Source: Kumtagia sp963829135 (GTDB lineage: Bacteria; Pseudomonadota; Alphaproteobacteria; Rhizobiales; Rhizobiaceae). From it: a DNA stretch of 64,000 bases. The translations under genes were made by a program, and so were the position numbers. The notes beneath the pieces are model-generated. The model ran no database searches. It was not told the origin of the DNA and saw only the letters and a program-made list of their open reading frames with translations. The stretch is taken from NCBI GenBank assembly GCA_963829135.1, contig CAWHHO010000008.1, positions 930,001-994,000 on the forward strand, read 5' to 3'. Shown piece by piece: positions 1-8,043 of this stretch. Position 1 is the stretch's first letter. The number at the start of each line of letters is the position of its first letter.

Positions 1-22
1 CTCAGTTGCTGATACTCAGTTG
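1..22. repeat. Short direct repeat at the window edge
   Basis: The octamer CTCAGTTG occurs at 1-8 and again at 15-22, a 14-base period. The copy may continue to the left of the window. No function can be assigned. Confidence 0.4.
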
Positions 23-34
23 AAGAAAGGTCAC

Positions 35-64
35 AAAAAAACCGGCACCAAACGATACCGGTTT
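35..64 (-). terminator. Rho-independent terminator-like hairpin
   Basis: AAACCGG at 39-45 is the inverse complement of CCGGTTT at 58-64, with a 12-base loop. Read leftward the stem is followed by seven T residues (A run at 35-41). This is the shape of an intrinsic terminator for leftward transcription. No convincing leftward gene lies immediately to its right, so its source transcript is unknown. Confidence 0.5.
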
Positions 65-367
65 AAGATCTCTCAGAGGCCGAGGTTGGTTCGATCCGAC
101 GCGGGCCCGTGGGCGGGGGGCTTGGGGTTACGAGCCGGTGCCGGACCGAACCGTCTCAGGCAACACGGGTAAAATCGAGGCACAATGGGGCGTCACCGGG
201 GATAAAAAACGGCAGGAATGTGGCGAAACTTCACCAATCTTTACCACGTGAAACATTTCGTTACTTATCGTGATTTTGCGCGGTTGGCCACGATTCGAGA
301 AATTGCGACCTTGCATTTTGACGGCTAACGCGCGACCTTTTCGCTCGGTTGAATCTGCGAAAGGCGC

Positions 368-757
368 TTGCCTATGATGGATCGAGGCGGAATGGAGGGT
401 GGGGACGAAACCGCAATATTAATACCGCTATACGAAGTAAGACGTAAAAAGAACGAACTTCCCATCCGTTTCGAGCGTCGAGAACTGGACCAACTCCTCA
501 AGCTTTACGGTCGAATGGTTGCCGCCAATGAATGGCGTGACTATGCCATAGACCATCTCAGCGACCGCGCAGTCTTTTCGGTCTACCGGCGCGCAAACGA
601 TTTACCTTTGTTTCAGATCATCAAGGACCCTCATCTGGCACGCAAGCAGGGTATGTTTTCGGTCGTTGCCGCCTCTGGAGCCGTGCTGAAACGGGGTCAT
701 GAATTGGCGCGTGTGTTGCTTGTGCTGGACAGCAAACTCAAGCTGGTGGGGGCTTAG
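368..757 (+). CDS. DUF2794 family protein
   Basis: A 129-residue soluble protein with no signal peptide or membrane segment. The core 'FERRELDQLLKLYGRMVA', 'WRDYAIDHLSDRAVFSVYRR' and 'ARKQGMFSVVAASG' is the conserved pattern of DUF2794, a short family of unknown function that is nearly universal in Alphaproteobacteria. The start given is a TTG at 368. An ATG three codons later (374 or 377) is an equally good choice, since homology begins well downstream. It stands alone, with about 440 bases of noncoding sequence to its right. Family assignment is confident, function unknown. Confidence 0.85.
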   Translation: MPMMDRGGMEGGDETAILIPLYEVRRKKNELPIRFERRELDQLLKLYGRMVAANEWRDYAIDHLSDRAVFSVYRRANDLPLFQIIKDPHLARKQGMFSVVAASGAVLKRGHELARVLLVLDSKLKLVGA

Positions 758-1198
758 CTCAGCACCGATTTCCGACTGGTCCAGTTGCGCGTGCATCAAT
801 GCGAGGCAGGCAAACCGGTCGGCTGGGCGTGAAGGCTGGTCCAAAACAACTGTGAACAACGTTGGTCCGCGGCCAATCGTTTTGAGACGGTCGGGCGTAG
901 GGCGATGCGTTGCTCTGTTACGCTGAGGATCTGGCGCATTCCTGAGTTTGCGCTGAAGGCAACGGCGATTTCCGCGTGGCTGACTATGGTCACGCAATAA
1001 GTTTCCGGGACGATGCGGCAAGCGCCGGAGAGTGAAATGTGGCGCCCCAAGTTTATCGTCGAGCCGCGCGGTCGGATCGTGGCGGGATGCCAGTCGCAAT
1101 CTGCCTTTCAACAAATTTGATTTGCGCTGGCGTCCTGCGCCTGAAAAACACCTGCCGACCCGCCGTGGAGTCGGCGCTAACACCCGAGGAGAACCGCA
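758..1198. other. Gap with no recognisable gene
   Basis: About 440 bases between the DUF2794 gene and the ThuA-like gene. Several open frames cross it on both strands, but none resembles a known family. The last 15 bases carry a GAGGAG ribosome-binding site for the next gene. I see no RNA gene here. Confidence 0.6.
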
Positions 1199-1986
1199 TT
1201 GGCAATCAACACAATCGTGTGGGGCGAGAACATTCACGAGCAGACCAACGAGGTCGTGCGCGGTATCTATCCCAATGGCATGCACAACACGATCGCCGAT
1301 GCGTTGAATGTCGATCCGGCGATCAAGGCCACGACAGCGACATTGCAGGAGCCGGAGCACGGGCTGCCCGTGGAGCGGCTGGCCGAGGCGGATGTGCTGG
1401 TCTGGTGGGGCCACAAGGACCATGGCGCCGTTGCTGACGAGATCGTCGAGCGCGTTGCCAAACGGGTCTGGGAAGGCATGGGACTGCTCGTTCTGCATTC
1501 CGGCCATTATTCGAAGATCTTCAAGCGGCTGATGGGCACGCCGTGCGGGCTGAAATGGCGCGAGGCGGGCGAGCGCGAGCGACTGTGGGTGATCAACCCC
1601 CGCCATCCGATCGCCGCCGGGCTCGGCGAAAAGTTCGAGCTGGAGATACGAGGAGATGTATGGCGAGCAGTTTACCGTGCCTGAGCCGCTCGAAACCGTG
1701 TTCATCTCCTGGTTCCAGGGCGGCGAAGTATTCCGCTCGGGCATGACCTGGCGGCGCGGCGCCGGCAATATTTTCTACTTCCGTCCCGGCCACGAGACCT
1801 ATCCGACCTATCACGACGACACCGTTCAAACAGGTGCTGCGCAACGGGGTGAAGTGGGCTTACAACCCACAGGGCACCTACGCGAAAATCCACGATGCGC
1901 CGAATGTCGCGGTCGACAAGGCGCTGGAGCCGATGGTGGAACGCGGGCCGAAGCTGCACGCCCCCGGCGAGGAGGGCTACCGGTGA
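1199..1986 (+). pseudogene. thuA: ThuA-like sugar utilisation protein, two frameshifts
   Basis: Starts at TTG 1199 behind a good GAGGAG site. The first frame (to about 1650) contains 'NTIVWGENIHEQ', 'VLVWWGHKDHG' and 'LLVLHSGHYSKIFKRLMGT', the glutamine-amidotransferase-like ThuA fold. A single extra base near 1647-1650 shifts to a second frame ('YGEQFTVPEPLETVFISWFQ', 'RRGAGNIFYFRPGHETYPTY'). Another extra base near 1834 shifts to a third ('VLRNGVKWAYNP'), which ends at TGA 1986. Joined, it is a normal-length ThuA of about 262 residues. In rhizobia ThuA acts with ThuB on trehalose and related disaccharides through 3-keto sugars; the substrate here is not visible. Both lesions are one-base insertions, so sequence error is as likely as true inactivation. 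Confidence 0.75.
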
Positions 1987-3037
1987 GCATGCGCCTTCTC
2001 GTTCTCGGCACCGGCGGCATGGCTGGCAGCCACGCCAGTGCATTTGCTGCCATCAGGGGCGTCAAGCTGGTCGGTGCCGTCGACGTCGATGCAGGGCGGG
2101 TCAACGCCTTCGCCGACACCCACAAGATCGCCAAGCGGTTCACGTCACTGGACGAGGCGATCGCCTGGGGCGAATTCGACGCGGCGACCAATGTGACGCC
2201 GGACAACATCCACTATCCGACCACCCTGAAACTGCTGGCCGCCGGCAAGCATGTGCTGTGCGAGAAGCCGCTGGCTGAAAATTTCGCCAAGGCCGACGAG
2301 ATGGCGCGTGCCGCCGAGAAGCCTCCGGCCTGGTCAATATGGTCAACCTCACCTACCGCAATGTCGCTGCCTTGCAGAAGGCGCGCGAGCTGGTGCTGGC
2401 CGGCAGGATCGGCACGGTCCGGCACGTCGAGGCCTCCTATCTGCAGAGCTGGCTGGTGTCGAAGGCCTGGGGCGATTGGAAGACGGAGAGCAAGTGGCTG
2501 TGGCGGCTGTCCACCAAGCACGGTTCCAACGGCGTGCTCGGCGATGTCGGCATCCATATTCTCGATTTCGCCAGCTACGGCATCGGCAGCGACGTCAAGA
2601 CCGTGTTCGCGCGGCTGAAGGCCTTTGACAAGGCGCCGGGAAACCGCATCGGCGAATACGATCTCGACGCCAATGACAGCGCGACGATGACGGTGGATTT
2701 TGCCAACGGCGCGATGGGCGTCATCCATACGAGCCGCTGGGCGACCGGGCATCTCAACGATCTGCGCCTGCGCATCCATGGCGACAAGGGTGCGCTGGAG
2801 GTGATCCACACGCTCGATTGGACGACGCTGAAGGGCTGTCTTGGCAAGGACATCGAAAAGGGCGTGTGGAAGGACATCAAGCCCGGCAAGGTGAAGACCA
2901 ACTACCAGCGGTTTGCCGAGGCGGTCGCCAAAGGCGCCAGCGTCGAGCCGGGGTTCCGCCATGCAGCGGAGCTGCAGAAGGTGCTGGATATCGCCATGGA
3001 AGCCGACAAGGCGCGGCGCGAGATGAAGGTAGGGTAA
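1986..3037 (+). pseudogene. thuB: Gfo/Idh/MocA-family oxidoreductase (ThuB-like), one frameshift
   Basis: Begins at GTG 1986, overlapping the thuA stop; an ATG follows at 1992. The N-terminal Rossmann motif 'RLLVLGTGGMAGSHASAF' and 'GKHVLCEKPLAENFAKA' (Glu-Lys-Pro of the Gfo/Idh family) are in one frame. After 'ARAAE' (about 2315-2325) a single missing or extra base moves the rest to a second frame, from 'SGLVNMVNLTYRNVAALQKA' to 'EADKARREMKVG'. Together they form a normal-length enzyme of about 350 residues. ThuB of rhizobia is an NAD(P)-dependent dehydrogenase that forms 3-keto disaccharides with ThuA. Order and overlap support that pairing, but substrate specificity is inference. It converges on the RbsABC-type importer. 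Confidence 0.75.
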
Positions 3038-3042
3038 CTTTG

Positions 3043-3082
3043 CTACCTTCTCCCCTTCTTGTGGGAGCGGGGGGAGCTTCCA
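3043..3082. repeat. Imperfect CTTCTCCCC palindromic repeat
   Basis: The stretch between the convergent thuB and permease stops contains 'CCTTCTCCCCTTCTTGTGGG' followed by a G-rich arm. It resembles the short imperfect palindromes scattered between rhizobial genes. Related hairpins occur near 5747 and 32864-33004. It may serve as a shared terminator between convergent operons. Confidence 0.4.
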
Positions 3083-4096
3083 TCATTCCCGCGCGCTCTC
3101 CCGCAGCTTCTGGGCGTAGACGTTGATCACCAGCGCGGCCAGCAGGATCAATCCCCGGATCAGGATCTTGAGAAAGCTGTCGATCTGAACGTGGTCGAGG
3201 CCGTTGTTGAGCACGCCGAGCACCATCAGGCCGATGATGGTGTTGCCGATGCCGCCGCGCCCGCCGAACAGGCTGGTGCCGCCCACTACCACGGCCGCGA
3301 TCGCGTCGAGCAGGAAGGTGTCAAACTGGTTTTGCTGGGCCGAGCCGAAATAGGCGACGCCGATCATGCCGGCGATGCCGGAGCACATGGCGCAGATGAT
3401 CATCACCGACGCGATGATGAGCTTGACGTTGACGCCCGAATATTCGGCCGCCTCGCGGTTGCCGCCTACCATGTAGACGTAGCGGCCAAAGCGCGTGTAG
3501 GTCAGCACGATATGCGCGACCAGCATGAACAGCAGGCAGACGATGATCGACCATTTAACGCCGAAGATCGTGCCGGAGCCGATCGTGGTAATGAGGTCGG
3601 GATAGTTGTAGGCGATCTGGCCGCGCACCAGCATCGCCGAGATGCCATTAGCGATCTGCATCATGGCGAGCGTCATGATGAAGGACGGGATGCCGATGGT
3701 CGTCACCCCGAAGGCCGTCACCAAGCCCAGCGTGAAGCAGGCCGCCAGCGTCAGGATGATGGCGATCCAACCCTGCATCGGCAGGTTGGCGATGTTCACG
3801 TAGTCGGGCTGGATGGTGAAAAAGGCGACCAGGATGCCGATGGCGTTGGCGATAGCGGCGACCGATAGGTCGATTTCGGCGGTCAGGATGACGAAGGTGA
3901 GACCGACTGCGATGATGCCGGTAATCGACGCCTGACTGAGGATGTTCATGAAATTATCGAAGGTGCGGAAGCTCGGCGCCTGCGTCGCGAAAAAGATCAC
4001 CAGAACGATGAGCGTGAATACCGGCGCGATGTTGCGCATCTGCTCGGCGAGAAACCGCTTTAGTTCGAAGGGGCGTGCAGACTCTTCCAAAGTCAT
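3083..4096 (-). CDS. Ribose-type sugar ABC transporter permease
   Basis: About 337 residues with some ten hydrophobic segments and the RbsC/XylH family pattern ('GLTFVILTAEIDLSV', 'GIPSFIMTLAMMQIANGI', 'AVVVGGTSLFGGRGGIGNT'). It forms the membrane channel of a CUT2-type importer. I chose ATG 4096 ('MTLEESARPFELKRF') rather than the upstream codon at 4174, because the upstream extension is encoded by a GTCG-rich repeat and has no family similarity. It is the last gene of a leftward operon: binding protein (6963), ATPase (5707), permease. Substrate is unknown; the convergent thuAB pair suggests a disaccharide or glycoside. Confidence 0.9.
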   Translation of the reverse strand: MTLEESARPFELKRFLAEQMRNIAPVFTLIVLVIFFATQAPSFRTFDNFMNILSQASITGIIAVGLTFVILTAEIDLSVAAIANAIGILVAFFTIQPDYVNIANLPMQGWIAIILTLAACFTLGLVTAFGVTTIGIPSFIMTLAMMQIANGISAMLVRGQIAYNYPDLITTIGSGTIFGVKWSIIVCLLFMLVAHIVLTYTRFGRYVYMVGGNREAAEYSGVNVKLIIASVMIICAMCSGIAGMIGVAYFGSAQQNQFDTFLLDAIAAVVVGGTSLFGGRGGIGNTIIGLMVLGVLNNGLDHVQIDSFLKILIRGLILLAALVINVYAQKLRESARE

Positions 4097-4121
4097 AGAA
4101 TTCCCCGCAGGATGGAGGTTT

Positions 4122-4184
4122 TCGTTGGTCGTCGATCGTCGGTCGCTGATCGAATTCGACCGACGACCGACCACTGACGAATGG
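4122..4184. repeat. GTCG-rich palindromic repeat, copy 1
   Basis: Between the ATPase stop and the permease start. TCGTCGGTCG (4136-4145) is an inverse repeat of CGACCGACGA (4157-4166). The segment TCGAATTCGACCGACGACC recurs almost unchanged at 15881-15898 beyond the aldo/keto reductase gene. It looks like a dispersed intergenic element rather than a gene. Confidence 0.5.
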
Positions 4185-4189
4185 CCCGA

Positions 4190-5707
4190 CTAAGCCGCAT
4201 CGAGCAGATCCGCCTTCTCGATGCGTCCATGGGAGAATTCCCTGGCAACCACGCCGCGCTTCAGCACGGTCACGCGATCGGCGAGTGTCAGTATCGTCTC
4301 CGGCTCGGTCGATAGCACCAGCACGGCGACGCCGCGGTCGCGCAGCGACTTGACGATGCGGATGACATCCTCCTTGGCGCCGACGTCCATGCCGCGCGTC
4401 GGCTCCGACAGGATCAGCACTTTCGGCAGCTCCGTCAGCCACTTGGCCAATGCCACCTTTTGCTGGTTGCCGCCCGACAGTTTCCCGAGCGCGATCTCTG
4501 GCCTCGGCGGGCGGATCTGCAAGTCCTTGATGTGCGTCATGGCGATTTCACGTTCGCGGCGCGGACGCAGGAAGACACGATTGATGCGTCCGAGAATCGC
4601 GATGGAGATGTTCTTGAACACCTGCTCGGTGCGGAACAGCATCATGCCCCGGCTCTCCGGCAGGAACGCGATGCCGGCCCTGCGTGCCGCGGCTGTTGAA
4701 CGGAAATGCACCGGCTTGCCGTCGAGCGACAGCTGCCCGCCAGAAAGGCTGCCCTTGCCGAACAGCGCGCGCGCCAGTTCGACCTGGCCGCAGCCCATGA
4801 AACCGTAGACGCCGGTAATCTCGCCTTTTCGAAGCGTCAGCGATATGTCGCGGATCATCGCGCCGTCGCTGAGACCGTTCGCCGTGAGCACGACATGCCG
4901 CGCATCGTCGCCGGTCAATTCGGCGCTTTCGCCCATATGCATATCGGCCGAACCGCGGCCGATCATGTGGCCGATGACGCTGTCCTTTGTCAGCGCGTCG
5001 GTACGCTCGGTGATCACCTTGCGGCCATTGCGGAAAACTGTGATCCGGTCGGAAATCGTCAGCACGTCGTCGAGGAAGTGCGAGATGAAGATGATGGTGC
5101 GACCCTGGCTTTTCAGCCGGCGCAGCGCATCGAACAGGCGCGCCACTTCGGGTGGAGACAGCGCGGACGTCGGCTCGTCGAGGATGATGATCTTGGCGCC
5201 GGAGAAAAGGACGCGGGACAGTTCGATCAACTGCTGGATCCCGACAGGCAGACTGCCCATGCGCGTCTTGGGATCGATATCGAGGCCGAGCGTCGCAAGT
5301 TGCTTCTTTGCCTCCCGCCGCATGCGTGCCCAGTCCACCACACCCCCTGCGACCAGCGGCTGCACGCCGAGAAATACGTTTTCCGCAACCGTCAGGTCGG
5401 GAACGATGGAAAGCTCCTGGTGCACCATGCCGATGCCGGCCGCGAGTGCGTCGCGCGGTGAGCGCAGATGGACCGGATGACCGGCCACGTGCATCTCGCC
5501 CTCGAAGCCATGATAGACGCCCGCGATGATCTTCATCATCGTCGATTTGCCGGCGCCATTCTCGCCGACAAGCCCGTGGATTTCCCCTTCCATCAGCGAA
5601 AAGTCGACATCGCGCAGCGCATGCACGCCGCCGAACGTCTTCGAAACGCCGATCATTTCGAGAAGCGGGGGACGGTCATCCGTCGATGTTAGCACTTTAT
5701 CTAGCAT
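4190..5707 (-). CDS. Ribose-type sugar ABC transporter ATP-binding protein (double NBD)
   Basis: 505 residues with two fused nucleotide-binding domains, as in RbsA/XylG/MglA. The first half has Walker A 'GENGAGKST' near residue 50, 'VHQELS' and Walker B 'IIILDEPTSALS'. The second half has the degenerate P-loop 'GFMGCGQVELARALFG' normal for this family and the signature 'LSGGNQQKVALAKWL'. The second Walker B reads 'VLILSEPTRGMD', with Ser where Asp is usual just before the Glu. It energises the adjacent permease. A 220-base spacer with hairpins separates it from the upstream binding-protein gene, which probably lowers its expression relative to that gene. Confidence 0.9.
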   Translation of the reverse strand: MLDKVLTSTDDRPPLLEMIGVSKTFGGVHALRDVDFSLMEGEIHGLVGENGAGKSTMMKIIAGVYHGFEGEMHVAGHPVHLRSPRDALAAGIGMVHQELSIVPDLTVAENVFLGVQPLVAGGVVDWARMRREAKKQLATLGLDIDPKTRMGSLPVGIQQLIELSRVLFSGAKIIILDEPTSALSPPEVARLFDALRRLKSQGRTIIFISHFLDDVLTISDRITVFRNGRKVITERTDALTKDSVIGHMIGRGSADMHMGESAELTGDDARHVVLTANGLSDGAMIRDISLTLRKGEITGVYGFMGCGQVELARALFGKGSLSGGQLSLDGKPVHFRSTAAARRAGIAFLPESRGMMLFRTEQVFKNISIAILGRINRVFLRPRREREIAMTHIKDLQIRPPRPEIALGKLSGGNQQKVALAKWLTELPKVLILSEPTRGMDVGAKEDVIRIVKSLRDRGVAVLVLSTEPETILTLADRVTVLKRGVVAREFSHGRIEKADLLDAA

Positions 5708-5743
5708 ACGCGCCTACTCTTCGGCCGGCGGCAGGGGCGACGA

Positions 5744-5797
5744 CCTCCTCTCCCCAGCCGGGAGAGGGTCGCCGAGCGGAGCGGAGGCCGGGTGAGG
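5744..5797. repeat. Rhizobial-type intergenic palindrome
   Basis: CCTCTCCC (5747-5754) pairs with GGGAGAGG (5760-5767), followed by a 'GCCGAGCGGAGCGGAGGCCG' tail. This is the look of the common imperfect palindromes of Rhizobiales. It sits between the ATPase and binding-protein genes of one operon. Confidence 0.5.
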
Positions 5798-5824
5798 CAT
5801 CGAACTCGACTGTCACGTGAATTT

Positions 5825-5891
5825 ATGCCGCCTGCCCTGTCGCGTCCGGTTCCCTCTTACCGAATTGAAGGTGCGGCAGGGCAGGCGGCAT
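5825..5891. repeat. 15-bp perfect inverted repeat in a transporter operon
   Basis: ATGCCGCCTGCCCTG (5825-5839) is the exact inverse complement of CAGGGCAGGCGGCAT (5877-5891), with a 37-base loop. In the leftward transcript it folds into a strong stem between the binding-protein and ATPase genes. Such stems commonly block 3' exonucleases and raise the level of binding-protein mRNA. Confidence 0.65.
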
Positions 5892-5903
5892 TTGTAAAAT
5901 GCT

Positions 5904-5922
5904 TCGCGGCGTTGTGCCGCGA
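5904..5922 (-). terminator. Hairpin directly after the binding-protein stop (attenuator-like)
   Basis: TCGCGGC (5904-5910) pairs with GCCGCGA (5916-5922) around a 5-base loop, just past the stop of the binding-protein gene. Read leftward it is followed by AGCATTTTAC, only a weak T tract, so partial termination or mRNA stabilisation is more likely than full termination. Confidence 0.45.
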
Positions 5923-5928
5923 GGCCGA

Positions 5929-6963
5929 TCACATCAGGAAGTTCTTCTGCAGCCACAGATTGCCCGGTGCGGTCTCGGCAGTGATGACCGGACCGTCCGC
6001 CCAGATGTAGTTCGGGATGCCGCCGGCGCCGGTCTTCTCGCCGCCGACCGCTGCAGCCACACCCGCGGCAACCGCCCAGCCATGGATACGGGAGGATGGA
6101 TTGCGCACGGTGGCGACCATGGTGCCGTCAAGCACAGCGTTCACCGCTGGAGGCATGGCGTCGACGCCGCCGATGACGATGCCGGTGCGTCCCTTGGCCT
6201 TCATGACGTTGTGCGCGGCAAGCGCCATATCGTCATTGTGGAAGAACGCCCCGGCAATATCCGGATACTTGGTCAACAACGACTCCCAGATGCGTGCGAC
6301 CTTGGTGACATCCCAGTCGGCAGGCTGTTCGTCCACGACTTTCACGTCGGGGAAGTTGGCGACCACCTGCTGAAAGCCCTTGGCGCGGCCCTGTGCGCCG
6401 GTATGCCCGAGCGCGCCCTGAGTCATGACGACGTTACCCTTGCCGCCGATCTTCTTCATGATCTCGTTGGTAACCACCGAACCCATGAAGATGTTGTCGG
6501 GCGCGATGAAAGTGTGGAGCGCAAGCTGGCCCTCCGGGGCCATCATCGTGTCCATGGCGATCACCGGCGTCCCGGAATCGATTACCTTCTTGATCGGATC
6601 GTTCAGCGTGCCGATGCCGAATGTCTGCAGCGCCACGAAATCCCATTTCTGGGTGGCGAGGTTGTCGACGGCGGAGCGCTGCTTGGTGGCGGAGAGCTCA
6701 CCATCGAACCAGGTGATCTCGACATTCATCAGCTTGCCCCAGGCTTCGGCGGCCTGTTTTCCCTGGGCGCACCATGTGGCCTGCAGACCTGCATTGCCCA
6801 TCGCGGCCTTGAGCGGCTTGCCGGATGGCTTCAGTTCCTGTGCGATTGCCGGGTCGAAGCCGGCCGAGCCGATAAGCGCGCCCGCGAGCGCGGTTGCCCC
6901 GATTGCCTTGAAGACGTCGCGGCGCGTCCTGGATTCCTCGATGAGATCATCAAGCATATGCAA
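5929..6963 (-). CDS. Sugar ABC transporter substrate-binding protein (RbsB type, Tat signal)
   Basis: 344 residues. The N-terminus has a twin-arginine motif 'SRTRRDVFK' followed by a hydrophobic stretch 'AIGATALAGALIGSAGF', so export by Tat is likely. The rest is a periplasmic-binding-protein-4 fold ('WDFVALQTFGIGTLNDPI', 'GTPVIAMDTMM', 'FFHNDDMALAAHNVMKA', 'IVIGGVDAMPPAVNAV'). It is the first gene of the leftward RbsABC-type operon and captures the transported sugar in the periplasm. The 240 bases upstream should contain the promoter, but no clear operator is visible. Ligand unknown. Confidence 0.88.
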   Translation of the reverse strand: MHMLDDLIEESRTRRDVFKAIGATALAGALIGSAGFDPAIAQELKPSGKPLKAAMGNAGLQATWCAQGKQAAEAWGKLMNVEITWFDGELSATKQRSAVDNLATQKWDFVALQTFGIGTLNDPIKKVIDSGTPVIAMDTMMAPEGQLALHTFIAPDNIFMGSVVTNEIMKKIGGKGNVVMTQGALGHTGAQGRAKGFQQVVANFPDVKVVDEQPADWDVTKVARIWESLLTKYPDIAGAFFHNDDMALAAHNVMKAKGRTGIVIGGVDAMPPAVNAVLDGTMVATVRNPSSRIHGWAVAAGVAAAVGGEKTGAGGIPNYIWADGPVITAETAPGNLWLQKNFLM

Positions 6964-7207
6964 CCTCCCAATGGCCAGCTGTTTTCAGCCGGCTGTTTCC
7001 TGCCCTCGCATCTGCAGCCAGTCCGGAAGTGCAGTCCACTTCCTGAATGGTTGCTTCACGCGTGCAGACGATAGGGGTGAAAGCAACCCAGCGTCAACAA
7101 GGGTGTTTCAGCGGCTTTAGTCCAAGGAGGGCGGTGACCAAATGCCATCAACGCATGCAACCTTCGCGATGGCACACGTTCGGTTCACGGGTGAATGATT
7201 GATGGTT

Positions 7208-7831
7208 CTACTGAACCGCGCTGACGAGCGGCGCCGAGCCTTCGCGGATCGTTACCCAGCGGCCGGTATTGTTCGCTGCCTGGCGCTTGAGGAAGCGGTA
7301 GCCGGTCTGGCTCCAGTCGAGCACCGAACTGGTCAGGTTGTCGAGTATGAAGTCGCCCTTGTCGGTTCGGACCGTGAGCACTGCATGACCCTCGCCATCC
7401 GGTTTGCGAACGACGGTAACGAGCAGGTTGGCCAGCGAGAGGCCACGTTTATGGAGCTCCTTGCGTTTCTGCAGAACATAGTCCTCGCAGTCGCCGACGC
7501 CATTGACAGGATACGCCCAAACCTCGTCACGGCCATATATGTCGAGATCGTTCATCGGCTTGACTGAGTCGTTCACTTCGTTGTTGACGCCGACGATGAG
7601 GCTCCAGAGGGCACCGGTCATCGCCTCCGGCGTCGTCACGCGAACGCGGATAGAGCATTCCGAGGGAGTCGATTTGCAGAATTGGTAGTGGCCTATCGGC
7701 TGCGAGGTCAGCGCCCCTGTAAGCATGGGACCGGAAGCCTGGGCTTGGCCGGCAGCCAGAACGCCGATGGCCGAAACCATTATCGCTCCGAAACGTCTCG
7801 CGGCGCTACGCGCCTGCAGAGAGGATTGCAT
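7208..7831 (-). CDS. Transglutaminase-like cysteine peptidase (BTLCP family)
   Basis: 207 residues with an N-terminal signal-like segment ('AIMVSAIGVLAAGQAQA', cleavage about residue 32), so probably periplasmic. The BTLCP/DUF920 catalytic triad is visible: Cys115 in 'GVGDCEDYVLQKR', His149 in 'DGEGHAVLTV' and Asp164 in 'FILDNL'. Members are proteobacterial transglutaminase-fold proteases; LapG, which cleaves a surface adhesin, is a distant relative. Many alphaproteobacterial paralogues have no known target, and no LapD-like receptor or adhesin lies nearby. It stands alone between the sugar operon and phaZ. Confidence 0.85.
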   Translation of the reverse strand: MQSSLQARSAARRFGAIMVSAIGVLAAGQAQASGPMLTGALTSQPIGHYQFCKSTPSECSIRVRVTTPEAMTGALWSLIVGVNNEVNDSVKPMNDLDIYGRDEVWAYPVNGVGDCEDYVLQKRKELHKRGLSLANLLVTVVRKPDGEGHAVLTVRTDKGDFILDNLTSSVLDWSQTGYRFLKRQAANNTGRWVTIREGSAPLVSAVQ

Positions 7832-8043
7832 CAGCCCACTCGCCCCTTTTCGTTAATGAAAAGTTAAGGTCGAAGTGAGGCGTGAGTCAATTCAGCGCGG
7901 CAAACAGTTTAGTGAGATGGTTACCGGCGGTGGAGCGGCGCGACGATTCTGCAACAGCCGCGGGGCTTGTGCTGCTAGGCGCCTTGGAAAACAAGGTGCC
8001 GATGGCAGCGGCAGCGGTCAGGTTCAACGGAATGGAATCCGGC

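Noticed and set aside
80..105. tRNA T-loop-like 'GGTTCGATCC'
   Set aside because: The flanking arms do not pair as a T-stem and no acceptor, D or anticodon arm can be drawn around it.
128..316. 62-codon leftward frame near the left edge, with a terminator-like hairpin to its left
   Set aside because: No ribosome-binding site or family resemblance; composition gives no support.
602..1768. 388-codon leftward open frame over the 3' end of DUF2794 and the ThuA-like gene
   Set aside because: It crosses two genes with clear homology on the other strand and has no domain of its own.
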